64,000 nt of DNA from Faecalibacterium sp. (GTDB lineage Bacteria; Bacillota; Clostridia; Oscillospirales; Ruminococcaceae), in the NCBI GenBank assembly GCA_029264955.1, contig JARHYC010000010.1, positions 36,753-100,752 of the forward strand, read 5' to 3'. Below, piece after piece: positions 28,940-37,144 of this stretch. The notes under the pieces are model-generated. The model did no database searches and was not told the DNA's origin. It saw only the letters and a list, made by a program, of their open reading frames with translations. The position numbers and the translations under genes were made by a program. Each line of letters begins with the position of its first letter. Within the stretch, counting starts at the first letter, position 1.

Positions 28940-29365
28940 TTAATCGTCGCAGTGTACCTCCACAACCGTAGGCTGCATTGCCAGCTTGTCCGTCATTTCC
29001 TGTACGCTGATACGCATTCCACTGGTACGAATGGTAACGGCGATCTGCGCCGTGCCATTTTCGGGGCGAGACTGATTCAGCATCACAATACCAGCACCCG
29101 CATTACTGATTCCAGCCAAAAGTGCCTGCAAAGCACCGGTTTCGTCCAGAAGCGTCGCGATGACTGTCAACACCGAACGATTGGTGCCCGACTCGAAAAT
29201 GCTGTCCTTATACTTATAAAATGCGCTGCGTGAAATACCAACCGCACGCGCCGCCGCACTGATATTTTTTGCTTCACCGCTTGCCAAAAGCTCCTTTGCA
29301 CGGAGCACCTGTAAAAAAACTTCAGGCAAGGCCTCGGCGTCTACCAGCAAAAATCTTTTACTCAT
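28940..29365 (-). CDS. ACT domain-containing protein (PheB/UPF0735-like)
   Basis: FLLVDAEALPEVFLQVLRAKELLASGEAKNISAAARAVGISRSAFYKYKDSIFE HTH plus ACT. Confidence 0.88.
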   Translation of the reverse strand: MSKRFLLVDAEALPEVFLQVLRAKELLASGEAKNISAAARAVGISRSAFYKYKDSIFESGTNRSVLTVIATLLDETGALQALLAGISNAGAGIVMLNQSRPENGTAQIAVTIRTSGMRISVQEMTDKLAMQPTVVEVHCDD

Positions 29366-29410
29366 TCTGTTTCCCTCTCGTGTACAACTGTCTTCATAAC
29401 AAAGATATAA

Positions 29411-29456
29411 TAGCACCCGCCCCCTTGCATTGCAAGAGGGCGGGTGCTATTTTTTT
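29411..29456 (+). terminator. Strong hairpin with T-tract on + strand
   Basis: AGCACCCGCCCcCTTGCattGCAAGaGGGCGGGTGCTATTTTTTT. Confidence 0.7.
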
Positions 29457-29489
29457 CCATTTTCAAGCCAGTTTGGGCAAGATTTTTAC

Positions 29490-31880
29490 TTAGTGCATAT
29501 CGCAGTGACCGGGCAAATCATCCTTTTTGTAGTAACCCACGCCCTGATTGGGGCAGCCGGGATTTGCCAACAGACCGGTATCCTGGCAGAAAGCCGCCGT
29601 TACAACGCCTTCTGCATCGGGGAATTGCTTTGTATTCATATCAGCCTGCACGTCTTCCATCAGTGCTTTCCATGCCGAAGCACAGTTTCTGGTACTACCC
29701 AGATCTTTCATCTTGGTAGGTTCATCATAACCCCACCAAGTAGCCGTGACGTAGTACGGGGTCAGACCAACAAAGGAAAAGTCTTTCCAGTCGCTGGCAG
29801 TACCGGTCTTACCGATAGATTCCATATTACCAGCCTTGGGGCCACCGACTTTACTTGCGGTCCCCACGGTAATAACATTGCGCAGCATACGATTCATAAT
29901 GCGGGCAGTTGCCGGTGTCAAAGCCTGATATTCACTCATATCTGCTTCCAGATACAGGTTGCCCTCTGCATCATACACCTCGGTATAGAAGCGCGGTGTA
30001 TTGTAAGTGCCATCGTAGAAAATCTGGAATGCTGCACACAAATCCAACGTAGTAACACCATGCGACTGGCTGCCCATAATCATGGATGCCAGCGAGTTAT
30101 CCTCCGGGACCAGCGTAGACATATTCAGCGTATTCTTCGCAAAGTTGAAAATCTTATCTGCACCAACGGTTTCACCTACACGGGCTGCAATGGTATTTTT
30201 AGATTTGTACAAGCCCAGAAATACCGGCATATTCTCATAGGTATAGTTGTTTTCATAGTTGCGCGGCCAATCACGCCATGCTGCCGGATATGCCTTCAAG
30301 GCCTGATCTGACAGACCAGACAGACCATGCTTGCGGCAGTAATCCTCATCACGGATCTTCATATCTTCCTTGGCATACAAGGGGGAGTCGTTCAGCATAC
30401 TGGACCAGTTGTACAGGCCATACTCGATTGCCAAGCTGTACGGACCAATCGGCTTCATAGTAGAACCACACTGACGCGGTGCATCGGTTGCACGGTTCAG
30501 ACCCAAGTCGGCTGTTTTTTCACCAATACCACCCACAACACCGCGGACATTGCCGTCAAAGTCCATCGAAACCATGGCAGCCTGTGTACGCACCTTGCGG
30601 AAATACACCGTAGTACCGTCTTCCTTGGTCTTTGTCTTGGGGGTCACACCATCCTCGGCATAAACAGGGATATCGTAGTCACGCAGCTCCGAAACTTCCT
30701 CTTCCCGCCAGCCTGCAGGGAAATACTTATCACTATCATTCACCATGACAGATTCCATCGAATGCTGCAAATCCGGGTTTTCACAGGAATAAATCTGGAA
30801 ACCACCCGTGTAAATCAAGTTCTGTGCTGCCTTCTCGCTGATGCCTTCCTTTGCCATGATCTGCTTGGTCAGGCTGCGGAAAATTGCATCCTCGTAGTAA
30901 GACTGGTTGGAGGTGCTTGCGACTTGCTCTTCTCCTTGCTCTTCTGCCAGAATCAGCGTTGCCGCTCTCGCCTGCTGCCAGTCGGTTTCGCTGATTTTGC
31001 CCTGATTGTACATATTATCCAGCACTAGATTGCGGCGTGCCAGCAGCTCCTCCGGATTGGTATATGGGTTATACTTGGTTGGATTTTTGGTAATAGAAGC
31101 GATGACCGCACACTCCGGCAGAGTCAATTCGCTGACGTCCTTATTAAAGTATTCCTTCGCAGCCGTCTGCACACCCTGCAGGGTACCAGTAAAGCTGATG
31201 GTGTTCAGATAATTTTCCAGGATGGTTTCCTTGGAGTACATATTATCCAGATTCCACGCACGGTAAATCTCGCGCATCTTACGCTTGACGCCGTCCCAGC
31301 CATGTGCATCATCATCATCCAGAATATTCTTGATCAGCTGCTGCTCCAGGGTAGAAGCACCCTGCTTACTGCTGAACAGCTTGATGGGGGTATACTCGTT
31401 GATAGCTGCTGCGATAGTACGCTTAAAGTTCACACCATGGTGATTCCAGAAACTCTTATCTTCGGTGCAGATAAATGCATTCCGCAGATTTTCCGGGATC
31501 TGGGACAGCTCCACCTTCAAGCGGTGGCTATTGGGCGATTTGAAGATGGTAGATTCATACCAATCGCCCATACCCTGATCGTCTGCATCATAGTGCTGTT
31601 TGTAAACGATACTGGACTGGCTCTGTTCCAAATTGTCCAAATTCAGAAGCAGCTTATCTTCTGCCGTAGCCGTAGTGACATAATTGCACGCCCACACCGC
31701 TGCGGCAGAACAAGCCATCATTCCTATACAGAAACAGACCGCAATAAAGCGGCCCAGACCCTTGAGAAACGGATGTGACTTTTTCTTCCTTGCCTTTTTC
31801 TTTGTTGTTTTTCCGGTTTTGGGCGCCGGCTGCGGTTCTGCGCCGCTGCGATGGATCCGGCGCGGTTCTTGAGTAGCTAT
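29490..31880 (-). CDS. PBP1A-family bifunctional penicillin-binding protein; frame indicates an ATA start at 31880
   Basis: GT51: ICTEDKSFWNHHGVNFKRTIAAA...GASTLEQQLIKN; TP: SMDFDG...CGSTMKPIGPYS, GKTGTASD. AGGAGG 8 nt upstream of in-frame ATA; next in-frame ATG (31721) lies inside the TM helix. Confidence 0.85.
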   Translation of the reverse strand: MATQEPRRIHRSGAEPQPAPKTGKTTKKKARKKKSHPFLKGLGRFIAVCFCIGMMACSAAAVWACNYVTTATAEDKLLLNLDNLEQSQSSIVYKQHYDADDQGMGDWYESTIFKSPNSHRLKVELSQIPENLRNAFICTEDKSFWNHHGVNFKRTIAAAINEYTPIKLFSSKQGASTLEQQLIKNILDDDDAHGWDGVKRKMREIYRAWNLDNMYSKETILENYLNTISFTGTLQGVQTAAKEYFNKDVSELTLPECAVIASITKNPTKYNPYTNPEELLARRNLVLDNMYNQGKISETDWQQARAATLILAEEQGEEQVASTSNQSYYEDAIFRSLTKQIMAKEGISEKAAQNLIYTGGFQIYSCENPDLQHSMESVMVNDSDKYFPAGWREEEVSELRDYDIPVYAEDGVTPKTKTKEDGTTVYFRKVRTQAAMVSMDFDGNVRGVVGGIGEKTADLGLNRATDAPRQCGSTMKPIGPYSLAIEYGLYNWSSMLNDSPLYAKEDMKIRDEDYCRKHGLSGLSDQALKAYPAAWRDWPRNYENNYTYENMPVFLGLYKSKNTIAARVGETVGADKIFNFAKNTLNMSTLVPEDNSLASMIMGSQSHGVTTLDLCAAFQIFYDGTYNTPRFYTEVYDAEGNLYLEADMSEYQALTPATARIMNRMLRNVITVGTASKVGGPKAGNMESIGKTGTASDWKDFSFVGLTPYYVTATWWGYDEPTKMKDLGSTRNCASAWKALMEDVQADMNTKQFPDAEGVVTAAFCQDTGLLANPGCPNQGVGYYKKDDLPGHCDMH

Positions 31881-32004
31881 AGCGACCGCCTCCTAACTTC
31901 TGACTGTAATCAGTCTGTTTTTACAATTTCATATACCGCACTGTGTATTTCTTCGGCACGCTTTGCAGGCACAATGCGTAGAATGGCATGATAACCATTT
32001 CTGT

Positions 32005-32033
32005 AGTATACCACAAATTCCGGCGTTGTACAA
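32005..32033 (-). promoter_or_regulatory. Putative promoter of PBP gene (TTGTAC-17-TATACT)
   Basis: Reverse complement of 32028-32033 and 32005-32010. Confidence 0.5.
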
Positions 32034-32119
32034 ACCCCCAGCTATATTTCCTTTTTATAATTCGATGATGAAAACCGCTCTGTTTGCCCATACTTTTTTC
32101 TAAAAGGAGGTTTTGCGCC

Positions 32120-32440
32120 ATGCATTGTCCTGCACGTTTTTATATTATCATGGGCCTTTGTACGTTCTGTATTCTGCTGGCACTTTTTGTCATGCTTACG
32201 CCACTTCTTCCCCCAGAAGAACTTCGTATTCTATCCCAGCCCGGTACAGAATACTACCTGCGCGATCACGGCGGAAAAGTGGCGGTGTATGATTCCCCTG
32301 ACCCAGAAGCCACTCCGCTGGCGATTCATGACATTTATGTGAATCTTCTTCCGGAATGTGATGCGCTTCGGCTAAAAGCCGGGTGGCGGGTTTTGGGGGA
32401 TACTGCCTTGCAGCGTACTTTGGAGGATTTGGGCCTATAA
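32120..32440 (+). CDS. Membrane-anchored BofC-C-terminal-like protein
   Basis: AAAGGAGG RBS; N-terminal TM; YYLRDHGGKVAVYDSPDPEATPLAIHDIYVNLLPECDALRLKAGWRV. Confidence 0.6.
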   Translation: MHCPARFYIIMGLCTFCILLALFVMLTPLLPPEELRILSQPGTEYYLRDHGGKVAVYDSPDPEATPLAIHDIYVNLLPECDALRLKAGWRVLGDTALQRTLEDLGL

Positions 32441-32525
32441 AGGGGAATTTCGCTTGCGGCCGATGGTCTTTTCTGTTATAACTATAACTAATAAAGGAAC
32501 GAAAACATCCACAGGAGGCACAACC

Positions 32526-34313
32526 ATGGCTGTCAACATTCTCGATTATCCCTTTGATGCCGATTTGATCCTGCAAAAAAAGCGGGCCATCAAACGCGAA
32601 CTGCGTGCAAAAGAAAATCTTTTACCCAAGAAGATTGCTATCATGAGCGGTGTTACCGTTGGTGTCATGCAGGACATTCTGGAAATCTACCTGCTGGCAA
32701 ACGGCATCGCACCGGAATTTTATCAGGGCCAATATGGTCTGTTCTACGAAAACCTTTGCTTTGACGATGGCAGTCTGGCGCAGTTTGCACCGGACGTGAT
32801 TTATATCCACACCAGTATGCGCAACCTGAAAGCCATGCCGGTTCCTGGCGATACCGCAGAAGAAGCCGAAAAGCTGGCACAGGCAGAAGCCAATCGTTTC
32901 CTGCAGGCGGCAAAGGCCGGTCTGGCACTGGGCTGCCCCGTCATTCTAAATAACTTCGAGCTGCCCCCCTACCGTGTGATGGGCAATGCAGAAGCAACCA
33001 ATCCGGGCGGTCATGTCCGTTTTGTGCGCCGTGTGAATGAGATTCTGGCACAGGCTGCGGACGAAACCCCCAACCTGTACCTGAACGACTTGTGCTATTT
33101 GCAGGCACAGCACGGCATGGATGCTTTCAGTGACCAGACTGCATGGTATGCTTACAAGTACCCCTGCGCACTGGATCAGATCCCTTATCTGGCTCAAAGC
33201 GTCGCCAATATTATCAAGAGCCTGCTGGGTCGCAATAAGAAGGCCCTTGCACTGGATTTGGATAACACCCTGTGGGGCGGCATCATCGGCGACGATGGCC
33301 CCGAAGGTATCACCATGGGCATGGAAACCCCTGCCGGCATGGCATACGCGGAGTTCCAGCAGTATTTGAAGGAGCTGAGCGCACTGGGCGTCCTGCTGAA
33401 TGTGGACAGCAAAAATGAAGAAGCCAACGCTGTGGCCGGTTTCGAGCGTGCCGACAGCGTGCTGAAAAAAGACGACTTTGTCTGCTTCAAGGCAAACTGG
33501 GAGCCCAAGAGCCACAACCTGGTTGCTATGGCAAAGGAAATCAACATCTTCCCCGACAGCTTTGTCTTTATTGATGACAACCCTGCCGAACGCGAAATCA
33601 TTCGCCAGCAGGTCCCCGGCGTTGCGGTACCCGATTTGGGTGCGCCGGAGGAGTACATCCACTCCATTGACCGCAGCGGTTATTTTGAGGTGACCAACCT
33701 GTCTGCTGACGACCAGAAGCGTGTTGCGATGTACAAGCAGAATGCAGCCCGCGCAGAAATGCAGGCATCCTTCGGCGATTATAGCGAGTACCTGCGCAGC
33801 CTGGAAATGCGCGGTGAGTTCGGTCATTTTGACAACGCACACGCCGAGCGCATCACGCAGCTGATCAACAAGAGCAACCAGTTCAATCTGACCACCCGCC
33901 GCTACACGGCTGCTGAAATCGAAACACTGATTGATGACCCGAACTATGTGACCCTGTATGCACGCTTGGTGGATAAGTTCGGCGATAACGGCATCATTGC
34001 CAACGTGATCGGTCATGTAGCTGGCGACGTGATGGACATTGACCTGTGGGTTATGAGCTGCCGTGTGCTGAAGCGTGATTTGGAAAAGGCAATGTTCGAC
34101 AAGCTGGTGGAAGACGCACAGGCAAAGGGTGTAAAAGTGATTCGCGGCCACTACTATCCCACCGCAAAGAACTTGCTTGTCAAGGACTTTTATGCTACAA
34201 TCGGCTTTGTGCTGAAGAGCGAAGACGAAGCCGGCAACAAGGAATACGAATTTGTGATTCCCGCCGACTATCAGCCGCAGTGTGACGTAATGGAAACCCT
34301 GCGAGTAAACTAA
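32526..34313 (+). CDS. FkbH-like HAD-IIIC protein (SGNH-like / HAD / GNAT-like)
   Basis: KKALALDLDNTLWGGIIGDDG; VFIDDNPAERE; C-terminal NKSNQFNLTTRRYTAAEI... Confidence 0.93.
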   Translation: MAVNILDYPFDADLILQKKRAIKRELRAKENLLPKKIAIMSGVTVGVMQDILEIYLLANGIAPEFYQGQYGLFYENLCFDDGSLAQFAPDVIYIHTSMRNLKAMPVPGDTAEEAEKLAQAEANRFLQAAKAGLALGCPVILNNFELPPYRVMGNAEATNPGGHVRFVRRVNEILAQAADETPNLYLNDLCYLQAQHGMDAFSDQTAWYAYKYPCALDQIPYLAQSVANIIKSLLGRNKKALALDLDNTLWGGIIGDDGPEGITMGMETPAGMAYAEFQQYLKELSALGVLLNVDSKNEEANAVAGFERADSVLKKDDFVCFKANWEPKSHNLVAMAKEINIFPDSFVFIDDNPAEREIIRQQVPGVAVPDLGAPEEYIHSIDRSGYFEVTNLSADDQKRVAMYKQNAARAEMQASFGDYSEYLRSLEMRGEFGHFDNAHAERITQLINKSNQFNLTTRRYTAAEIETLIDDPNYVTLYARLVDKFGDNGIIANVIGHVAGDVMDIDLWVMSCRVLKRDLEKAMFDKLVEDAQAKGVKVIRGHYYPTAKNLLVKDFYATIGFVLKSEDEAGNKEYEFVIPADYQPQCDVMETLRVN

Positions 34314-34342
34314 GACTGTTATAGATAAAGGAGACTGCTGCT

Positions 34343-34585
34343 ATGGAAATGCAGAAAATTCTGGCTGACGTTCAGGAAATTTTCCGTGACAACTTTGACG
34401 ATGAAGAGCTGGTCATCGACCGTTCCACCTGCGCTGACGACATCGAGGATTGGGACAGCCTGGAGCAGATCAATCTGCTGACCGCTATCGAAAAGAAGTT
34501 TGGTCTGAAGTTCAAGCTGGAGGACGTTCGCGGCCTGCAGAATGTTGGTGACCTGCTGGACCTGATTGCTCGTCTGGTCGGTTAA
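34343..34585 (+). CDS. Acyl carrier protein
   Basis: DIEDWDSLEQINLLTAIEKKFGLKF, DSL phosphopantetheine site; 80 aa. Confidence 0.92.
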   Translation: MEMQKILADVQEIFRDNFDDEELVIDRSTCADDIEDWDSLEQINLLTAIEKKFGLKFKLEDVRGLQNVGDLLDLIARLVG

Positions 34586-34595
34586 TTGAACAAAC

Positions 34596-34630
34596 AAAAA
34601 CGCACATCGCAACGCGTGATGTGCGTTTTT
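34596..34630 (+). terminator. Intra-operonic Rho-independent terminator after ACP
   Basis: AAAAACGCACATCgcaacgcgtGATGTGCGTTTTT, 18 nt before MaoC ATG. Confidence 0.8.
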
Positions 34631-34648
34631 ATCGTATCAGGAGGTTTT

Positions 34649-35074
34649 ATGAGCAGCTATAACAGCTACACCTTTGACGAAATGGCCGAGGGCCTAACCG
34701 AACAGTTTACCGTAACTGTCACCCCGGAAATGATGGAGCATTTCTACGCCATCACCGGCGACTGCTCCCCTATCCATATGGATAGTGCATATGCCGCAGG
34801 CCGTGGTTACCCGGGTCGTGTGGTATACGGAATGCTGGGTGCCAGCATGGTTTCTACTTTGGCAGGTGTGTATCTGCCCGGTGAGCATTGCCTGCTGCAT
34901 CAGGTGGATTCCAAGTTTGCCAAGCCGGTTTTCATCGGCGATACACTGACGGTTTCCGGCAAAGTGACCGAGCGCAGCGAGGCATTCCGCGAAGTAACGG
35001 TCAAGTTCACCATCACCAATCAGGACGGCAAAAAAGTGACTCGTGGTACCTACAAAGCGGGTCTGGCAAAATAA
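34649..35074 (+). CDS. MaoC-like dehydratase
   Basis: FYAITGDCSPIHMDSAYAAGRGYPGRVVYGML hotdog motif. Confidence 0.9.
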   Translation: MSSYNSYTFDEMAEGLTEQFTVTVTPEMMEHFYAITGDCSPIHMDSAYAAGRGYPGRVVYGMLGASMVSTLAGVYLPGEHCLLHQVDSKFAKPVFIGDTLTVSGKVTERSEAFREVTVKFTITNQDGKKVTRGTYKAGLAK

Positions 35075-35087
35075 GAAAGGAACCTTT

Positions 35088-35831
35088 ATGGCAAAGACTT
35101 ATCTCATTACCGGCGCAACTTCCGACGTGGGGCACGCTCTGATGGAGCGTCTGCTCGTCAAAATGGGCGAAGACGACTGCATCATTGCACAGGGTTCCAG
35201 CGATTTGGAACGCATCCGCGATTTGTGCGAGGCACACCCCGGCAAAATCAAAACCTTCAGCGTGGATTTGAGTGATCCCGAAGCAATTTCTGCTTTTGTG
35301 GAAGCAGTCCGCACCATGTGCCCTGCTCCTACGCACTTTGTACACCTGCCTGCGCTGCGTGCCATCAACACCAAGTTCAAGAAATTTGATGAAGCCCGCT
35401 TCGATCTGGATATGAACGTGCAGATCAAAAGTGCTGTTCAGCTGTGCAAAGCTTTTGTTCCCCAGATGGCAAAAGCAAAGTTCGGCCGTGTGCTGTTCAT
35501 TCAGACCAGCTACACCATCGGCTGCCCACCGAAAAATATGTCCGCTTATGTCATGGCAAAAAGTGCACTGGGTGGCTTGGCAAAGAGCCTTGCCATCGAG
35601 TACGCATCCGCTGGCGTTACGGTAAACAGCGTAGCACCCAGCATGATGGAAACCAAGTTCCTGGCTGATACGCCGGATCTGATTGTGCAGGCATCTGCTG
35701 CCGATAACCCCATGGGGCGTAACTGCCGCGTCAGCGACGTTGTCCCCGCTATGGAATTTTTGCTGAGCGACGAAGCCGGTTTTATTACTGGCGTTACGCT
35801 GCCGATTACGGGAGGTAGTACCATTGCCTGA
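35088..35831 (+). CDS. SDR family oxidoreductase (FabG-like)
   Basis: LITGATSDVGHAL; SAYVMAKSALGGLAKSLAIEYA. Confidence 0.9.
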   Translation: MAKTYLITGATSDVGHALMERLLVKMGEDDCIIAQGSSDLERIRDLCEAHPGKIKTFSVDLSDPEAISAFVEAVRTMCPAPTHFVHLPALRAINTKFKKFDEARFDLDMNVQIKSAVQLCKAFVPQMAKAKFGRVLFIQTSYTIGCPPKNMSAYVMAKSALGGLAKSLAIEYASAGVTVNSVAPSMMETKFLADTPDLIVQASAADNPMGRNCRVSDVVPAMEFLLSDEAGFITGVTLPITGGSTIA

Positions 35832-36870
35832 CGTTTCTGATATACAATTCCGCTTGGCGCAGTATGCCGAGCAGCAGCGCATTGTGGATTTCATCAATGC
35901 CAATTTTGACTGGAAACTGCCGCTGGTGAACCGCCCGGAATGGTTCGAGTATTATTACTGCGGCACCCAACTGCAATTTGTTCTGGCAGAGCGGAACGGC
36001 GAGCTTTTGGCTGTCGCTGGTTACATCCTGGCAAACCGCAGCGAAACGCCCGATTTGTGGGTCAGCGTATGGGTCGCCAAAAAAGGAGAAAACGGCATTG
36101 GCCTGGAATTGATGAACGCCATCCCTGCCCTGACGGGTGCAAACGTGGTTGCCTGCAACAACATTCGGGCAAACACCTGCGTTTTATATCGTTTTCTGGG
36201 CTGGGAGGCGGAGCGTATCCCTCACTATTACCGCCTGGCTCCTCGTGCCAATGCAGCAGCGTATCGGCTGTGCCGTCCTGCTGTACCGGAAGGTTCTGAC
36301 CCGAACACCTTTGTACCAGAAATCCTGCCGGTAAGCGGCGATTTGGTACTGGATACGGTATCTTCTGTGGTGCGTTTGCAGGGTCTGGGTATGCCGGAAA
36401 CGGATCACACTCCCCGCAAGGATATTCACTATCTGGCACGCCGCTACTTCTCGTTCCCGCATTTGGAGTACAATGTGTGGAGTGTCCACGAAAGCGGAAA
36501 TCTGCTGGCTTATCTGGTTACCCGTGTGGTAGAAAGCGGCGAGCAGGGCGAAATCCCTGTGCTGCGCATTGTGGATTTCATCGGTAAAGATGAAGTGCTG
36601 CCCCGCTTGGGCAACGCTATCGACCAGCTTTTACAGACCAGCGGTGCTGAATACGCTGACTGCTACTGCGCCGGTATTCCTGCCGGAATTTTTGCAGCAG
36701 CCGGTTTCTCGGAGCGCACCGAGGATGACAAAACCATCGTCCCCAACTACCTGACTCCGCCGCTGTATGAAAACACGGACTACTATTATTTCACCAACAA
36801 ACCGGAAGATTTTGTAATGTTCAAGGCAGACGGCGACCAAGACCGCCCCAACCTGCCAGTGGAAGACTAA
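35824..36870 (+). CDS. GNAT-fold acyltransferase-like protein (TTG start)
   Basis: Overlaps SDR stop by 8 nt; GGAGG upstream; GNAT-like N-terminal half. Confidence 0.65.
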   Translation: MPDVSDIQFRLAQYAEQQRIVDFINANFDWKLPLVNRPEWFEYYYCGTQLQFVLAERNGELLAVAGYILANRSETPDLWVSVWVAKKGENGIGLELMNAIPALTGANVVACNNIRANTCVLYRFLGWEAERIPHYYRLAPRANAAAYRLCRPAVPEGSDPNTFVPEILPVSGDLVLDTVSSVVRLQGLGMPETDHTPRKDIHYLARRYFSFPHLEYNVWSVHESGNLLAYLVTRVVESGEQGEIPVLRIVDFIGKDEVLPRLGNAIDQLLQTSGAEYADCYCAGIPAGIFAAAGFSERTEDDKTIVPNYLTPPLYENTDYYYFTNKPEDFVMFKADGDQDRPNLPVED

Positions 36871-36907
36871 TTAAAAAACCAACTTAGATAAACTTACAAA
36901 AAGAGCC

Positions 36908-36936
36908 TTGCATTTCTTTTTCTGCTCTGGCATACT
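36908..36936 (+). promoter_or_regulatory. Putative promoter for leader/MFS unit (TTGCAT-17-CATACT)
   Basis: 36908-36913 and 36931-36936. Confidence 0.45.
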
Positions 36937-36985
36937 ACAAAATGTTAGCCACATAACAATCCGTTTATAAAAGGAGACGATTATC

Positions 36986-37069
36986 ATGAATATGCTTTTT
37001 TACAACAACTCTGTTCGCGATACAATTTTAGAACATTTCCTGTGCGAAACAAATCGCTCGACGAAATGA
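36986..37069 (+). CDS. 27-aa putative regulatory leader peptide MNMLFYNNSVRDTILEHFLCETNRSTK
   Basis: AAAAGGAG RBS at 36969-36976; 3' end forms one arm of an inverted repeat upstream of MFS gene. Confidence 0.7.
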   Translation: MNMLFYNNSVRDTILEHFLCETNRSTK

Positions 37070-37123
37070 TGCGCTCCTTTTAATTCGGATCTGCTGCTTG
37101 TTTCGTCGACGTATGCGTTTCGC
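37044..37123 (+). promoter_or_regulatory. Candidate attenuator hairpin
   Basis: GCGAAAC(37044-37050)/GTTTCGC(37117-37123) and TCGACGAAA(37058-37066)/TTTCGTCGA(37101-37109), nested. Confidence 0.65.
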
Positions 37124-37144
37124 CTTTTAAGAGGTAAAACAAAT

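Noticed and set aside
31910-32041. 43-codon open frame upstream of PBP gene ending ...TPEFVVYYRNGYHAILRIVPAKRAEEIHSAVYEIVKTD*
   Set aside because: Protein-like composition but no ATG/TTG near an SD, and it overlaps the predicted PBP promoter; kept only as a curiosity
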